NCBI GenBank assembly: GCA_024207135.1
Contig: CP042428.1
Location: 620,001 to 684,000 of the forward strand
Source of the DNA: Arthrobacter sp. C2
GTDB taxonomy: Bacteria > Actinomycetota > Actinomycetes > Actinomycetales > Micrococcaceae
Length of the DNA stretch: 64,000 nucleotides
Direction of reading: 5' to 3'
Positions 54,988-64,000 of this stretch are shown piece after piece. How positions within the stretch are numbered: position 1 is the first letter of the stretch; each line of letters starts with the position of its first letter. Position numbers and translations under genes: made by a program. The notes under the pieces were generated by a model that saw only the letters and a list, made by a program, of their open reading frames with translations, was not told the DNA's origin and did no database searches.

Positions 54988-56901
54988 ATGGGCACACCAC
55001 TATCCACGCCCCGGACGGGGCAGATGAGCACCGCGGATCTCGGCCAGCAACTGGCCGCCGCGGCTCTTGCCCTGTCCGCCGCCACCGGGCAACTGTCCCT
55101 GGCGCCGCTGGATGCCGCCGCGGCCGCGGCCATGATGGGCCTTCTCGAACGCAGCCACCGGACCATCGCCTACGCCCAACTGCTCATCACCCGGCGAGCC
55201 GGCGAGGCCGAGATCCACCGGCTGGACCCGGTGACCGCCCAGCACATCGACCAGCTTGTCGCGCAGCCCGGCCCGTTGGCCGACGGAACCGCGGGCATCC
55301 CACCCGAGGAGCTGCGCCAGGGCATGGCCCCGCACCGCAACACCCAGGCCTACATGCAGGCCCACCTGCACATATCCACCAGCGAAGCCCGCCGACGCAT
55401 CAACGGATCCAAGCTCCTGGTCGCCCCGCCCACGGGCACCGGCGAAGCACCACCGGCCCCCAGCTACCCGATCCTGGCCCAGGCGGCCTCCGACGGCAGC
55501 GCGGATGTCGCCAACCTCGCTTCCATGGCCGGACAGCTGGAGTCCATGCAGCCACGCATCAAGACGCGGCTCGACGCCGAAAACGTGAACACCGCCATCG
55601 AGGACTCCCTGGCCCACGAGGCCAGGACCGGCGACCCGAAGACGTGCGGCCAGGCACTGCGCGACTGGGGCGGCTTCCTGGCCGAAAACGGCACACCCAT
55701 CAGCGACGAGGAAATCCGCGCCCGGCGCGGGATGTTCTACCGCGGTTTCCGCGACGGCAGCGACGAGTACCTGTTGCGCTGCGATCCCGAGGACTCGGAG
55801 GTGCTCTTCTCCTACTGCGAGGCGTGGACCAATCCACGCTCGACGAAGTCCCCGCCGTTCTCCGCTTCCACCACGCCTCGGCCTCCGGCCGGCGAGTTCC
55901 CGACCCTGCCGGTCGTGCCGACCAGCCCGACCTGGCCCATCGACGGCCAACAGCCGGCAGGCAAGCCCCTGCCCGAAGCCGACCGGGGGCAACGTCCGGC
56001 CGCACCGGGTCCCGACACCGGCGACGATGTTCCGCCCCAGGCCGGCGCCAACCCGGACCCGGCAATGAAAGTCGCCCCAAACGCAGCCGCCACGGGCGAA
56101 GGAACCACGGGCGAGGCCCTGCAGCCGGAGCCCCTGGATGCCTCACCCTCCGGCACGCCGACCTTTTCCCCGGCCGGCGTCCCCGCCCCGGAATGGGCCA
56201 GGCCGCCGGGTGCCAGCGGCTCGCAGGTTCCGCTCAGCGAGTTCGCCTGCGGCCTGCCTCCCGACCGCTGGGACCCGGAGCAACCCACCAGCCAAGATCC
56301 ACGCACCAACCCCCAGCTACTGCTCGACGCGCTGATCGCCGCCTGTGCAGGGGGCATGAACGGGGCAGACATCGCAGAATCCGGCGGGATGCGCGTGAAG
56401 ATCGGTGTGCTGATCGGCTACCGCAGTCTGCTCGGGCAATGCGAGGACGCCGGACTGACCGACCACAACCGCCCCATCTCCGCGGCCAACGTCAGGCGAC
56501 TCGCCTGCAACGGCGACATCCTGCCGGCGGTCATGGGAGACGAGGGCGCCGTCCTGGACCTGGGCCGCGAGATCCGCGGCTTCACCAAGGCCCAGCGCCG
56601 GGCCATCGCCATCCGGGACCGCGGCTGCATCATCCCGGGATGCAAGCATCCGGCGTCCATGTCCGAATGCCATCACGTGATTCCCTGGAGCGAGGGCGGA
56701 CCAACCAGCGTAGGCAATTCGGCGATGCTCTGTGAATTCCATCATTTGCAAGTGCATGCCGGGCTGATCAAGCTCCGTTCGATCAACGGCGTGCCGTACG
56801 TCGTTGAAATTGCAGGCCAGCCGCGCGGCGCCCCGCAGCGAAACCTGTACTGGCATCCCGAGCTTCGCACCGCGGGCTACCAGGCGCCACTTTTCGATTA
56901 G
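54988..56901 (+). CDS. DUF222/HNH endonuclease domain protein
   Basis: A 637-residue protein. The first 250 residues form a helical DUF222-like region (QMSTADLGQQLAAAALALSA, then RSHRTIAYAQLLITRRAGEA). A long Pro/Ala-rich linker spans about 290-430. The C-terminal part contains the HNH nuclease core RDRGCIIPGCKHPASMSEC, then HHVIPWSEGGPTSVGNSAML and CEFHHLQVH, with all zinc and catalytic residues. Such 13E12-repeat/DUF222-HNH proteins are multicopy in actinobacteria and probably cut DNA; their biological role is unknown. The ATG at 54988 or at 55024 could be the start; the longer open frame upstream is shadow sequence. Confidence 0.82.
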   Translation: MGTPLSTPRTGQMSTADLGQQLAAAALALSAATGQLSLAPLDAAAAAAMMGLLERSHRTIAYAQLLITRRAGEAEIHRLDPVTAQHIDQLVAQPGPLADGTAGIPPEELRQGMAPHRNTQAYMQAHLHISTSEARRRINGSKLLVAPPTGTGEAPPAPSYPILAQAASDGSADVANLASMAGQLESMQPRIKTRLDAENVNTAIEDSLAHEARTGDPKTCGQALRDWGGFLAENGTPISDEEIRARRGMFYRGFRDGSDEYLLRCDPEDSEVLFSYCEAWTNPRSTKSPPFSASTTPRPPAGEFPTLPVVPTSPTWPIDGQQPAGKPLPEADRGQRPAAPGPDTGDDVPPQAGANPDPAMKVAPNAAATGEGTTGEALQPEPLDASPSGTPTFSPAGVPAPEWARPPGASGSQVPLSEFACGLPPDRWDPEQPTSQDPRTNPQLLLDALIAACAGGMNGADIAESGGMRVKIGVLIGYRSLLGQCEDAGLTDHNRPISAANVRRLACNGDILPAVMGDEGAVLDLGREIRGFTKAQRRAIAIRDRGCIIPGCKHPASMSECHHVIPWSEGGPTSVGNSAMLCEFHHLQVHAGLIKLRSINGVPYVVEIAGQPRGAPQRNLYWHPELRTAGYQAPLFD

Positions 56902-57191
56902 CGCCGGGCGCTGAGCTCGGCGAACAGGCGCCGACCGTTCCACGCCAAGCTCCCGGGGGCTGTCTTCCCGCCGGCGGGGCCGCCCCCATGCCACACCGGC
57001 GGGACGCCACGACAGCACCCGGGCCACCTTCATCCCGGCCGCGCTCCGATGATCCGGCCCGCGGGTGAACCGCCCGGACGCACGCCCTCCCTGGCACGCC
57101 GCCCGGGTAACCGGGTGCCCCGGCGAAGCGGCAAACCGCCTCGTCGGCAACGCCGGAAGCGGACACCCGGATGCTCAACTAGGCTGGGGGA

Positions 57192-58832
57192 GTGAACGAT
57201 CTGCTCAGTGCCTTGGGTGACGACGAGGAAAACGACGAAGAACATGTGCGGCCGCGCGCACCCCTGGCCGTGCGCATGCGCCCCCGCTCGGTCGAGGAGC
57301 TCGTCGGCCAGCAACACCTGCTGAAGGCGGGTTCGCCCCTGCGGCAACTGGCCGGCGTCGACGGGCCGGGCCCGTCGGGGCCCTCCAGCATCATCCTCTG
57401 GGGCCCACCGGGCACCGGAAAAACGACCATCGCGCACGTGATCGCCCGATCCCCGGGCCGCCGCTTCGTCGAGCTCAGCGCCATCACCGCCGGCGTCAAG
57501 GACGTCCGCCGCGTCATGGACCAGGCACTCGAGGACCGCGACCTGCGTGGCTTCACCACCGTGCTCTTCCTCGACGAGATCCACCGGTTCAACAAGGCGC
57601 AGCAGGACGCGCTGCTGCCCGGGGTGGAAAACCGCTGGGTCGTGCTGGTCGCCGCCACCACGGAAAACCCGTCCTTCTCCGTCGTTTCCCCATTGCTCTC
57701 CCGTTCCCTGCTGCTGACCCTGCGTCCCCTGGAAGAAGGAGACATCGCCGCGCTCATCACCCGGGCCCTTGCCGACGTGCGCGGGTTCAACGACGAGCTG
57801 GTCCTGGACCCGGGAGCACTCGACCACCTCGTGCGCATGGCCGGGGGAGATGCCCGCCGCGCACTGACGGCCTTGGAGGCTGCGGCAGGCGTGGCCTGGA
57901 GCGCCGCCGAGGCCCACGGACTACTCGCCAAGCGCGCCAAGTTGCTGCAGGCCGTCCGCTCGGATAACACCGCGGAGCTCCCGGACGCGGACACTGTCGA
58001 CACGCCGGCCCCGGTTCCACCCGCGGCCCGGCCCGACGAGGAGGCCGCGGACCGCGAACCCGCCGATCCCGCCGACGGAGCCCCACCCGCCGAGGCAACC
58101 CCTGACGCCGACGCAACCCAAGACACCGCTGCCGCCCATGGCGACGCCGATGACACCGGTGCGCTGACCCCGGAGGGGCAGATCGTCATCACCATCGAGC
58201 ACACCGAGCGCGCCATGGATGCCGCGGTCCAGCGCTACGACAAGGCCGGGGACCAGCACTACGACATCATCAGCGCCTTCATCAAGTCGGTCCGCGGTTC
58301 CGACGTGGACGCCGCGCTGCACTACCTCGCCAAGATGCTGGAGGCCGGGGAAGACCCGCGCTTCATCGCCCGGCGCATCATGATCAGTGCCTCCGAAGAC
58401 ATCGGCATGGCCGATCCCACCGCACTGCAAACCGCCGTGGCAGCCGCCCAGGCGGTGCAGCTGATCGGGATGCCCGAGGCCCGGCTCATCCTGGGACACG
58501 CCGTGGTGCACCTGGCCACCGCACCCAAATCCAACGCGGCCTACAACGCCATCAACGCCGCGGTGGCCGACGTCCGGGCAGGCCGGGGCAGGGGCGTGCC
58601 CAAGCATCTGCGCGACGCCCACTACGCCGGCGCCCAGCAGCTGGGCCACGGCAAGGGCTACATCTATTCGCACGATGCGCCGCACTCGGTCGCCACCCAG
58701 CAGTACGCGCCGGACGACCTGCTGGGAGTGGACTACTACAAGCCCACCGCCAACGGGGCCGAACGCGGGATCGGCGAACGCGTCGAACGCATCCGCGGCA
58801 TCATCCGCGCCAAGGACCGCCGACGCACGTAA
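57192..58832 (+). CDS. rarA: Replication-associated recombination protein RarA (MgsA)
   Basis: A 546-residue AAA+ ATPase acting at stalled replication forks. Walker [10 protein letters not shown] is at 71-79, Walker [10 protein letters not shown] near 126-134, sensor 1 in [11 protein letters not shown], and the arginine finger in [10 protein letters not shown]. The C-terminal tetramerisation domain contains [20 protein letters not shown] and [14 protein letters not shown]. An Ala/Pro/Asp-rich segment of about 75 residues (251-326) is inserted between the AAA+ and C-terminal domains and is absent from typical RarA. GTG start after AGGCTGGGGG. It lies 290 bp after the HNH gene; that gap shows no further feature. 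Confidence 0.93.
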   Translation: MNDLLSALGDDEENDEEHVRPRAPLAVRMRPRSVEELVGQQHLLKAGSPLRQLAGVDGPGPSGPSSIILWGPPGTGKTTIAHVIARSPGRRFVELSAITAGVKDVRRVMDQALEDRDLRGFTTVLFLDEIHRFNKAQQDALLPGVENRWVVLVAATTENPSFSVVSPLLSRSLLLTLRPLEEGDIAALITRALADVRGFNDELVLDPGALDHLVRMAGGDARRALTALEAAAGVAWSAAEAHGLLAKRAKLLQAVRSDNTAELPDADTVDTPAPVPPAARPDEEAADREPADPADGAPPAEATPDADATQDTAAAHGDADDTGALTPEGQIVITIEHTERAMDAAVQRYDKAGDQHYDIISAFIKSVRGSDVDAALHYLAKMLEAGEDPRFIARRIMISASEDIGMADPTALQTAVAAAQAVQLIGMPEARLILGHAVVHLATAPKSNAAYNAINAAVADVRAGRGRGVPKHLRDAHYAGAQQLGHGKGYIYSHDAPHSVATQQYAPDDLLGVDYYKPTANGAERGIGERVERIRGIIRAKDRRRT

Positions 58833-59074
58833 TCCGACGCGCGAAGACGACGCATCCCACAGGGCAGACCGCCACCCGGGGTGCACTTTGGGTTTGTCCA
58901 CGGTGGTAGGATTGATCCTTGGCTGGCAAGCTGCCCAACCGCAAACCACCCGGAACCCCGGTCCCGGACGGTGCGCACCGCGGCAGTTGTAGTGACTAGG
59001 GATGCGGTTTCCCACAACTCTCCATCATGGAGGCCAGACCCAATGACAACCGCTCACAAAAGATAAGGACACTC

Positions 59075-59701
59075 GTGGCTAACAACACTCGTGCCCGCCG
59101 CAAGGTTCGCCTCTCGCGAGCCCTCGGCCTTGCCCTGACCCCCAAAGCTGAAAAGTACATGGAGCGTCGTCCGTACGGTCCCGGCCAGCACGGCCGTGCC
59201 CGCAAGAAGCAGGACAGCGACTACGCAGTGCGTCTGCGCGAAAAGCAGCGTTTGCGCGCCCAGTACGGCATCCGCGAAGCACAGATGACCCGTGCCTTCG
59301 AGGAAGCCAAGCGCACTCCGGGCCAGACCGGTGAAAACCTGGTTGCCCTCCTGGAAATGCGTCTGGATGCCCTGGTTCTGCGTGCAGGCTTCGCCCGCAC
59401 CATCGCCCAGGCCCGCCAGCTTGTTGTGCACCGCCACATCATGGTCAACGGCCAGCGCGTGGACCGTCCCTCGTTCCGCGTGTCTGAGGGTCAGCTGATC
59501 CACGTTCACGAGCGTAGCGAGAAGATGGGCCCGTTCCAGATCGCCGCTGCAGGCGCCCACCGCGATGTTCTCCCCGCCGTTCCGGCCTACCTGGACGTCA
59601 AGCTTGAAGCCCTCCAGGCCAAGCTCGTCCGCAAGCCGAAGCGCTCCGAGGTTCCCGTAACCTGCGAAGAGAACCTCGTCGTCGAGTACTACGCACGCTA
59701 A
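59075..59701 (+). CDS. rpsD: 30S ribosomal protein S4
   Basis: A 208-residue primary 16S rRNA-binding protein. The N-terminal RLSRALGLALTPKAEKYMER and PYGPGQHGRARKKQDSDYAV are typical of the cysteine-free S4 form, so it lacks the zinc-binding motif of other bacteria. The S4 RNA-binding domain is near 95-160 (RLDALVLRAGFARTIAQARQ and VHRHIMVNGQRVDRPS). The GTG at 59075 with AAGGA upstream begins VANNTRARR, matching other actinobacterial starts. S4 often represses its own mRNA; no such site was identified. A strong terminator follows, so it is monocistronic. Confidence 0.97.
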   Translation: MANNTRARRKVRLSRALGLALTPKAEKYMERRPYGPGQHGRARKKQDSDYAVRLREKQRLRAQYGIREAQMTRAFEEAKRTPGQTGENLVALLEMRLDALVLRAGFARTIAQARQLVVHRHIMVNGQRVDRPSFRVSEGQLIHVHERSEKMGPFQIAAAGAHRDVLPAVPAYLDVKLEALQAKLVRKPKRSEVPVTCEENLVVEYYAR

Positions 59702-59736
59702 ATTCACCGGGTTCACACCCAGCGAATGCAGTTTGC

Positions 59737-59775
59737 AACACGAAGCCCGTGGCCCCGCGCCGCGGGCTTCGTGTT
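59737..59775 (+). terminator. rpsD intrinsic terminator
   Basis: A perfect 13-bp stem (AACACGAAGCCCG, 59737-59749, with its complement at 59763-59775) has a 13-nt loop. The stem ends in TGTT and is followed by ATCC. It isolates rpsD from the DUF948 unit. Confidence 0.8.
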
Positions 59776-59859
59776 ATCCAAGACGTTTCGGTTCCGTGCT
59801 ACAGCCAACCATTCGGTAAGGTGGAAAAGCACACGTCACCAACGGTAGAGGAAAAGCAC

Positions 59860-60231
59860 ATGACAGGGTCGGATATCGCCGGACTCATTGCGGCAGGCGT
59901 CTTCGCCGTACTGGTGGCCTTGCTGGCCATCCCCATCTGGAAGCTCGGAAAGGTGTTCGACGAGCTGCGCGGAGCCGTGCGGGAAGTGTCCGACGGCACC
60001 ACCCCGTTGCTGTCCGAGGTCACCAACACCGTGGCCACCACCAATGACCAGCTGCGCAAGGTCGATGGCATCACCTCGCAGGTCTCCGACGCGTCTGCCA
60101 ACATCAGCGCGCTGTCCTCGTTGGCCGCGGCCACCGTCGGCCGTCCCCTGATCAAGGTCGCGGCCTTCTCCGCAGGGGTCCGCTCGGCCCTTGGCACCAA
60201 GCCGACCGGCAAGGGCCGACGCTCGCGCTGA
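59860..60231 (+). CDS. DUF948 domain-containing membrane protein
   Basis: A 123-residue protein with one N-terminal helix (IAGLIAAGVFAVLVALLAIPIW) and a long amphipathic helical tail (VREVSDGTTPLLSEVTNTVA, then QLRKVDGITSQVSDASANIS) typical of DUF948. Members sit at the membrane with a cytoplasmic coiled region; their function is unknown. GAGGAAAAG precedes the ATG at 59860. It lies upstream of a second small membrane protein and of alaS, a conserved actinobacterial order. Confidence 0.85.
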   Translation: MTGSDIAGLIAAGVFAVLVALLAIPIWKLGKVFDELRGAVREVSDGTTPLLSEVTNTVATTNDQLRKVDGITSQVSDASANISALSSLAAATVGRPLIKVAAFSAGVRSALGTKPTGKGRRSR

Positions 60232-60361
60232 CCGGCACCGAGGCAGCACCGGGCTTGTTGCCCCGCAACCACCCGGTCCCGTCGGGGGAGCGGAGGCTGC
60301 CGGCAACCGGCAGTTGCCGTGCAGCGCACGATCCACCATCCACGAAACGAGGAAACCGCAG

Positions 60362-60595
60362 ATGAAGAAACTATTCTGGGTCGGCATCGGTATCGGCGTC
60401 GGAGTGCTGGCCGCCCGCAAGCTTTCCGAAGCCAGGGACCTTGCCAGCGCCGACGGACTGAACCGCACCGTGGGCCGCATCAGCGATTCGCTGCACGAAG
60501 TGGCCGAGGCCTTCCGCACCGGCATGAACGAACGTGAAACTGAATTGCGCCAGGCCCTGGGCCTGGATGAAACAACCGGCGCAAGCCACCACTAA
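60362..60595 (+). CDS. Small membrane-anchored hypothetical protein upstream of alaS
   Basis: A 77-residue protein with a short N-terminal hydrophobic segment (LFWVGIGIGVGVLAARKL) and a charged amphipathic helix (NRTVGRISDSLHEVAEAFRT and GMNERETELRQALGL). It occurs at the same place between DUF948 and alaS in related genomes, according to the gene order known for Arthrobacter. It may be a partner of the DUF948 protein. The ATG at 60362 follows GAGGAAACCGCAG. No function is known. Confidence 0.7.
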   Translation: MKKLFWVGIGIGVGVLAARKLSEARDLASADGLNRTVGRISDSLHEVAEAFRTGMNERETELRQALGLDETTGASHH

Positions 60596-60741
60596 ACTTA
60601 TTGACGTGGCACTCCGGTGACCGCCACGATGGCGGAACCCGGCAGCACGCCGTTCCCCGGCCAACCGGCCTCGGGGGAACCGGAACTGGAAGCCACATCC
60701 AAGCACAGCGCCCGTAAGCTCGAAGGGATCGAAGAGGAACG

Positions 60742-63423
60742 ATGAAATCGCAGGAAATTGCACGCCGGTGGGTCGACTACTTTGAGTCGAAGGGCCACAC
60801 CGCGGTTCCCAGCGCCTCGTTGGTCTCCTCCGACCCGTCGTTGCTGTTCACCGTCGCCGGCATGGTGCCGTTCATTCCGTACCTGACCGCACGCGAAGAA
60901 CCGCCGTACAGCCGCGCCACCTCCGTCCAGAAGTGCATCCGCACCGGCGACATCGAAGAGGTCGGCAAGACCGTGCGCCACGGCACCTTCTTCCAGATGG
61001 CCGGAAACTTCTCCTTCGGCGACTACTTCAAGGAAGGCGCCATCTCCTACGCCTGGGAGCTGCTGACCAGTTCCCTTGAGGACGGCGGCTACGGCCTGGA
61101 CCCGGAAAAGCTGTGGATCACCGTCTTCCACGAGGACACCGAGGCACTGGAGATCTGGCGCGACAAGATCGGCATCCCGGAGAACCGCATCCAGAAGATG
61201 GGCATGGAGGACAACTACTGGTCCACCGGCCAGCCCGGCCCGGCCGGCCCCTGCTCGGAGATCTTCTACGACCGCGGACCCGAGTACGGCATCGAGGGCG
61301 GCCCGGAGGCCGACGACACCCGGTACATCGAAATCTGGAACCTCGTGTTCATGCAGTACCAGCGCGGCGAGGGCACCGGCAAGGACAGCTTCGAGATCCT
61401 GGGCGAACTGCCCAAGAAGAACATCGACACCGGACTGGGCCTCGAGCGCCTGGCCATGATCCTGCAGGGCGTCGAGAACATGTACGAGACCGACCAGGTC
61501 CGTCCCGTGCTCGACAAGGCCGCGGAGCTGGCGGGCAAGGCCTACACCTCCACCGAGGACCCGAAGGACCCGAACCACGCGGACGACGTGCGCATGCGCA
61601 TGGTCGCGGACCACATCCGCTCCTCGCTGATGCTGATCTCCGACGGCGTCTCCCCGGGCAACGAGGGCCGCGGCTATGTGCTGCGCCGCCTGATCCGCCG
61701 CGCCGTGCGCGCCATGCGCCTGATGGGCGTGGAAACCGCGGTGCTCCCCGAGCTGCTGCCGGCCTCCCGCGACGCCATGAAGGGCGTCTACCCGATCGTC
61801 GAAACCGACTTCGAGCGCATCGCCCGCATCGCCTACGCCGAGGAGCGCGCCTTCCTGCGCACCATCGCCTCGGGCACCACCCGCCTGGAGGAGGCGCTGA
61901 AGGCCTCCAAGTCCAAGGGCGGCTCGCTCTCCGGCGAGGATGCCTTCGCGTTGCACGACACCTTCGGCTTCCCGATCGACCTCACCCTGGAAATCGCCGC
62001 CGAGGCAGGCCTGGCCGTCGACGAAACCAGGTTCCGCGAGCTGATGAACGAGCAGCGCACCCGCGCGCAGAAGGACGCCAAGGCCAAGAAGGCCGGACAT
62101 GCGGACCTGACCGTCTTCACCCAGCTGCATGAGCGCGGCGACGTCATCTTCACCGGCTACGAGGAACTCACCAGCGAATCCACCGTGCGCGGCATCGTGC
62201 GCGACGGCTCCTTGGTCGAGGTTGCCGAACAGGGCCAGCAGATCGAACTGGTCCTCAACGAGACGCCGTTCTACGCCGAGGCCGGCGGACAGGCCGGAGA
62301 CGTGGGACTGATCACCGGCGACGGCTTCGTGCTCGAGGTCCTGGACGTCCAGGCCCCGATCCGCGGGCTGAACGTCCACCAGGTCATCGTGCGCGAGGGC
62401 GAACTGCCCGCCGGCGCCTCGGTGCTGGCCGAGGTCGACCGCACCCGCCGCCACTCCGGGGAACAGGCGCACTCCGCCACCCACCTGGTCCACGCGGCGC
62501 TGCACGAGATCCTGGGCCCCGATGCCCTGCAGTCCGGCTCCTTCAACAAGGCCGGCTACCTGCGCTTCGACTTCTCCTGGTCCGAGGCCCTGTCGGCCGC
62601 GGCCCGCAACGAGATCGAAGAGGTCGTGAACCTGGCCATCCGCAACAACCACCAGGTGCGCACCAACGTCATGCCGCTGGCCGAGGCCCGCGCCGCCGGC
62701 GCCATGAGCCTGTTCGGCGAGAAGTACGGCAACACCGTGCGCATGGTGGAGATCAACGACGCCTGGAGCCGCGAGCTTTGCGGCGGCACCCACGTGGCCA
62801 ACACCGCACTGATCGGCTCGCTGACCCTGCTGGGCGAAGCCTCCGTGGGCTCGGGCAACCGCCGCGTGGAGGCTCTGGTCGGCATGGAGGCCTTCCGCCA
62901 CGGGGCGGCAGAGCGCGCACTGGTTTCGGATCTCTCGGCCATGTTCAAGGTCCCGGCCGCACAGCTGAACGAACGCATTTCCGACACGGTCGCGAAGCTG
63001 CGCCACGCCGAAAAGGAAATCGAGAAGCTGCGCGGGGCCCAACTGGCCGCCCAGGCCGGCGCCCTGGCGGCAAAGTCCGCCACGGTCAACGGCATTAAGG
63101 TCCTGGCCCAGGATGTCGGCGAGGTCCCCTCGGCCGAAGCGCTGCGCACCCTGGCCCTGGACCTGCGCGACCGCCTCGGCTCGGAGGCATCCACCGTTGC
63201 CCTCACCGGTGCGTCCAACGGACGCCCGCTGGTGCTGGTGGCCACCAACGACGAGGCCCGCGCCAAGGGCGCGAAGGCCGGGGCGCTGGTGCGCACCGCC
63301 GCGAAGATCCTCGGCGGCGGCGGCGGCGGCAAGGACGATGTGGCACAGGGCGGCGGCCAGGACGTTTCCAAGACCGCCGAGGCCCTGGAAGCCATGGTCC
63401 GCTCGATCCGGGAGCTGTCATAA
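60742..63423 (+). CDS. alaS: Alanyl-tRNA synthetase
   Basis: An 893-residue class II synthetase. The catalytic core begins EIARRWVDYFESKGH, with motif 2 in VQKCIRTGDIEEVGKT-like sequence and the glycine-rich motif 3 in DTGLGLERLAMI. The editing domain near 575-690 has the zinc/catalytic HSATHLVH and CGGTHV, which remove serine or glycine from tRNA-Ala. The C-terminal DHHA1-type C-Ala domain holds the poly-Gly stretch before KDDVAQGGG. All functional residues are present. GAGGAACG precedes the ATG. It is followed by ruvX after five bases. Confidence 0.97.
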   Translation: MKSQEIARRWVDYFESKGHTAVPSASLVSSDPSLLFTVAGMVPFIPYLTAREEPPYSRATSVQKCIRTGDIEEVGKTVRHGTFFQMAGNFSFGDYFKEGAISYAWELLTSSLEDGGYGLDPEKLWITVFHEDTEALEIWRDKIGIPENRIQKMGMEDNYWSTGQPGPAGPCSEIFYDRGPEYGIEGGPEADDTRYIEIWNLVFMQYQRGEGTGKDSFEILGELPKKNIDTGLGLERLAMILQGVENMYETDQVRPVLDKAAELAGKAYTSTEDPKDPNHADDVRMRMVADHIRSSLMLISDGVSPGNEGRGYVLRRLIRRAVRAMRLMGVETAVLPELLPASRDAMKGVYPIVETDFERIARIAYAEERAFLRTIASGTTRLEEALKASKSKGGSLSGEDAFALHDTFGFPIDLTLEIAAEAGLAVDETRFRELMNEQRTRAQKDAKAKKAGHADLTVFTQLHERGDVIFTGYEELTSESTVRGIVRDGSLVEVAEQGQQIELVLNETPFYAEAGGQAGDVGLITGDGFVLEVLDVQAPIRGLNVHQVIVREGELPAGASVLAEVDRTRRHSGEQAHSATHLVHAALHEILGPDALQSGSFNKAGYLRFDFSWSEALSAAARNEIEEVVNLAIRNNHQVRTNVMPLAEARAAGAMSLFGEKYGNTVRMVEINDAWSRELCGGTHVANTALIGSLTLLGEASVGSGNRRVEALVGMEAFRHGAAERALVSDLSAMFKVPAAQLNERISDTVAKLRHAEKEIEKLRGAQLAAQAGALAAKSATVNGIKVLAQDVGEVPSAEALRTLALDLRDRLGSEASTVALTGASNGRPLVLVATNDEARAKGAKAGALVRTAAKILGGGGGGKDDVAQGGGQDVSKTAEALEAMVRSIRELS

Positions 63424-63428
63424 CCTCG

Positions 63429-63953
63429 GTGCCAGGCGAAAGCGCACCTTCCGGGGTAGCCGGTGTGCTGCTGGGCGTCGACGTGGGCATGGCCCGCGTC
63501 GGCGTCGCGGCGTCCGACCGCAACGGGGTGCTGGCCACCCCGGTCAAGACGCTCAAGCGCGACCTGAAGAAGTCCAGCGACATTTCGGTGCTGGTCAAGC
63601 TGGCCGCCGAGCGTGAGGTCGCCCAGATCTTTGTCGGGCTGCCACGGTCGATGTCCGGCGGGGAGACCGCCTCCACGACAATGGCCCGCGATTATGCACG
63701 AGACTTGGCTAACGCCCTGACCCGTGCCCATGTGGGGGCGGAAGTCAGGCTGGTCGACGAGCGACTGACCACCGTCAGCGCGCACCGTGCCCTGCACGAA
63801 GCCGGTCTGGACGGGCGCAAGCACCGGGCGGTGGTCGACCAGGTCGCCGCCGTGGAGATTCTCCAGCAAGTGCTTGAAATGCGCCGCAACGGGCAGCACT
63901 CGCCCGGGCAGCTTGCCGACGGCCGAACCTTAGGGCCGGGCGATGGCAGCTGA
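63429..63953 (+). CDS. ruvX: RuvX/YqgF Holliday junction resolvase-like protein
   Basis: A 174-residue RNase H-fold protein. Motifs are GVDVGMARVGVAASD (first Asp), FVGLPRSMSG (the P-loop-like turn), VRLVDERLTTVSAHRAL (Asp-Glu) and the last Asp in VDQVAAVEIL. The family matures 16S pre-rRNA in some bacteria and resembles RuvC; its precise role here is unproved. The start is taken as GTG 63429, five bases after alaS; a short Ala/Gly-rich N-terminus precedes the conserved core. The end overlaps the next gene by 11 bases, so an alaS-ruvX-mltG unit is likely. Confidence 0.9.
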   Translation: MPGESAPSGVAGVLLGVDVGMARVGVAASDRNGVLATPVKTLKRDLKKSSDISVLVKLAAEREVAQIFVGLPRSMSGGETASTTMARDYARDLANALTRAHVGAEVRLVDERLTTVSAHRALHEAGLDGRKHRAVVDQVAAVEILQQVLEMRRNGQHSPGQLADGRTLGPGDGS

Positions 63954-64000
63954 ACCGGGACAAACCGCCAGCGCCGAACCGGGGAGCGCACGCCGCGCTG
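63943..64000 (+). CDS. Start of a gene, probably mltG (cut by the window edge)
   Basis: An ATG at 63943 opens a frame that runs to the window end, giving only 19 complete codons rich in Ala, Glu and Pro (MAAEPGQTASAEPGSARRA). The sequence alone identifies nothing. In actinobacteria the gene after alaS-ruvX is usually mltG, an endolytic murein transglycosylase with a variable acidic/basic cytoplasmic N-terminus, and this fits. The assignment is therefore by context only. Confidence 0.4.
   Translation, partial: MAAEPGQTASAEPGSARRA

Overview
The window looks like chromosomal DNA of a high-GC actinobacterium, most likely a member of the Micrococcaceae (Arthrobacter / Paeniglutamicibacter type). 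The evidence is the base composition, frequent GTG starts, a cysteine-free S4 protein, an actinobacterial-type SOS operator, and the conserved right half: thrS, HIT, pdxS, pdxT, yebC, ruvCAB, yajC, secDF, rel, hisS, aspS, rarA, rpsD, alaS, ruvX. No rRNA, tRNA or CRISPR array was recognised.

Left part (1-23.4 kb), accessory and metabolic genes. A DUF1206 membrane protein is followed by a VOC/ATPase pair on the minus strand. Next comes a DNA-damage block: DUF6504, an FAD/NAD(P) oxidoreductase and the error-prone polymerase dnaE2. DUF6504 and dnaE2 each have a promoter whose -35/-10 spacer is filled by a LexA-like palindrome. No imuA'/imuB is present. moaA then precedes a FdhF/YdeP-type molybdoenzyme and a small membrane protein. 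An alpha/beta hydrolase, a TetR-regulated ABC-2 exporter, a VOC protein and a hipBA toxin-antitoxin pair follow. The hipBA control region carries three 16-bp palindromes spaced exactly 60 bp apart. A NarL-type two-component system and an AhpD-like protein close this part.

Middle (23.4-27.5 kb), a decayed island. It holds a possible Fic-family remnant, a broken secreted protein in which a nidogen-like domain is joined to the end of a PxKF-type domain, two small membrane-protein genes, a broken IS3-type transposase, and two broken, ATGA-coupled tyrosine recombinases resembling a recombinase-in-trio element. Dense short repeats lie between this island and thrS.

Right part (27.5-64 kb), mostly core genes. 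thrS and a HIT hydrolase are followed by pdxS, which is separated from its partner pdxT by a minus-strand GNAT/M3-peptidase pair and a CapA-like lipoprotein. The phosphatidylinositol/PIM cassette found at this place in mycobacteria is absent. Then come yebC-ruvC, ruvAB, yajC-secD-secF and rel, a solitary AbiEi-antitoxin-like gene, a DUF349 protein divergent from hisS, aspS, a PadR regulator with a HAAS-like membrane partner, dtd, a DUF222/HNH protein, rarA with an acidic linker, rpsD, a DUF948 pair, alaS, ruvX, and the start of a gene that is probably mltG. Several strong hairpin terminators separate the transcription units.

Functions are assigned from recognised motifs and neighbourhood only; no database search was run.
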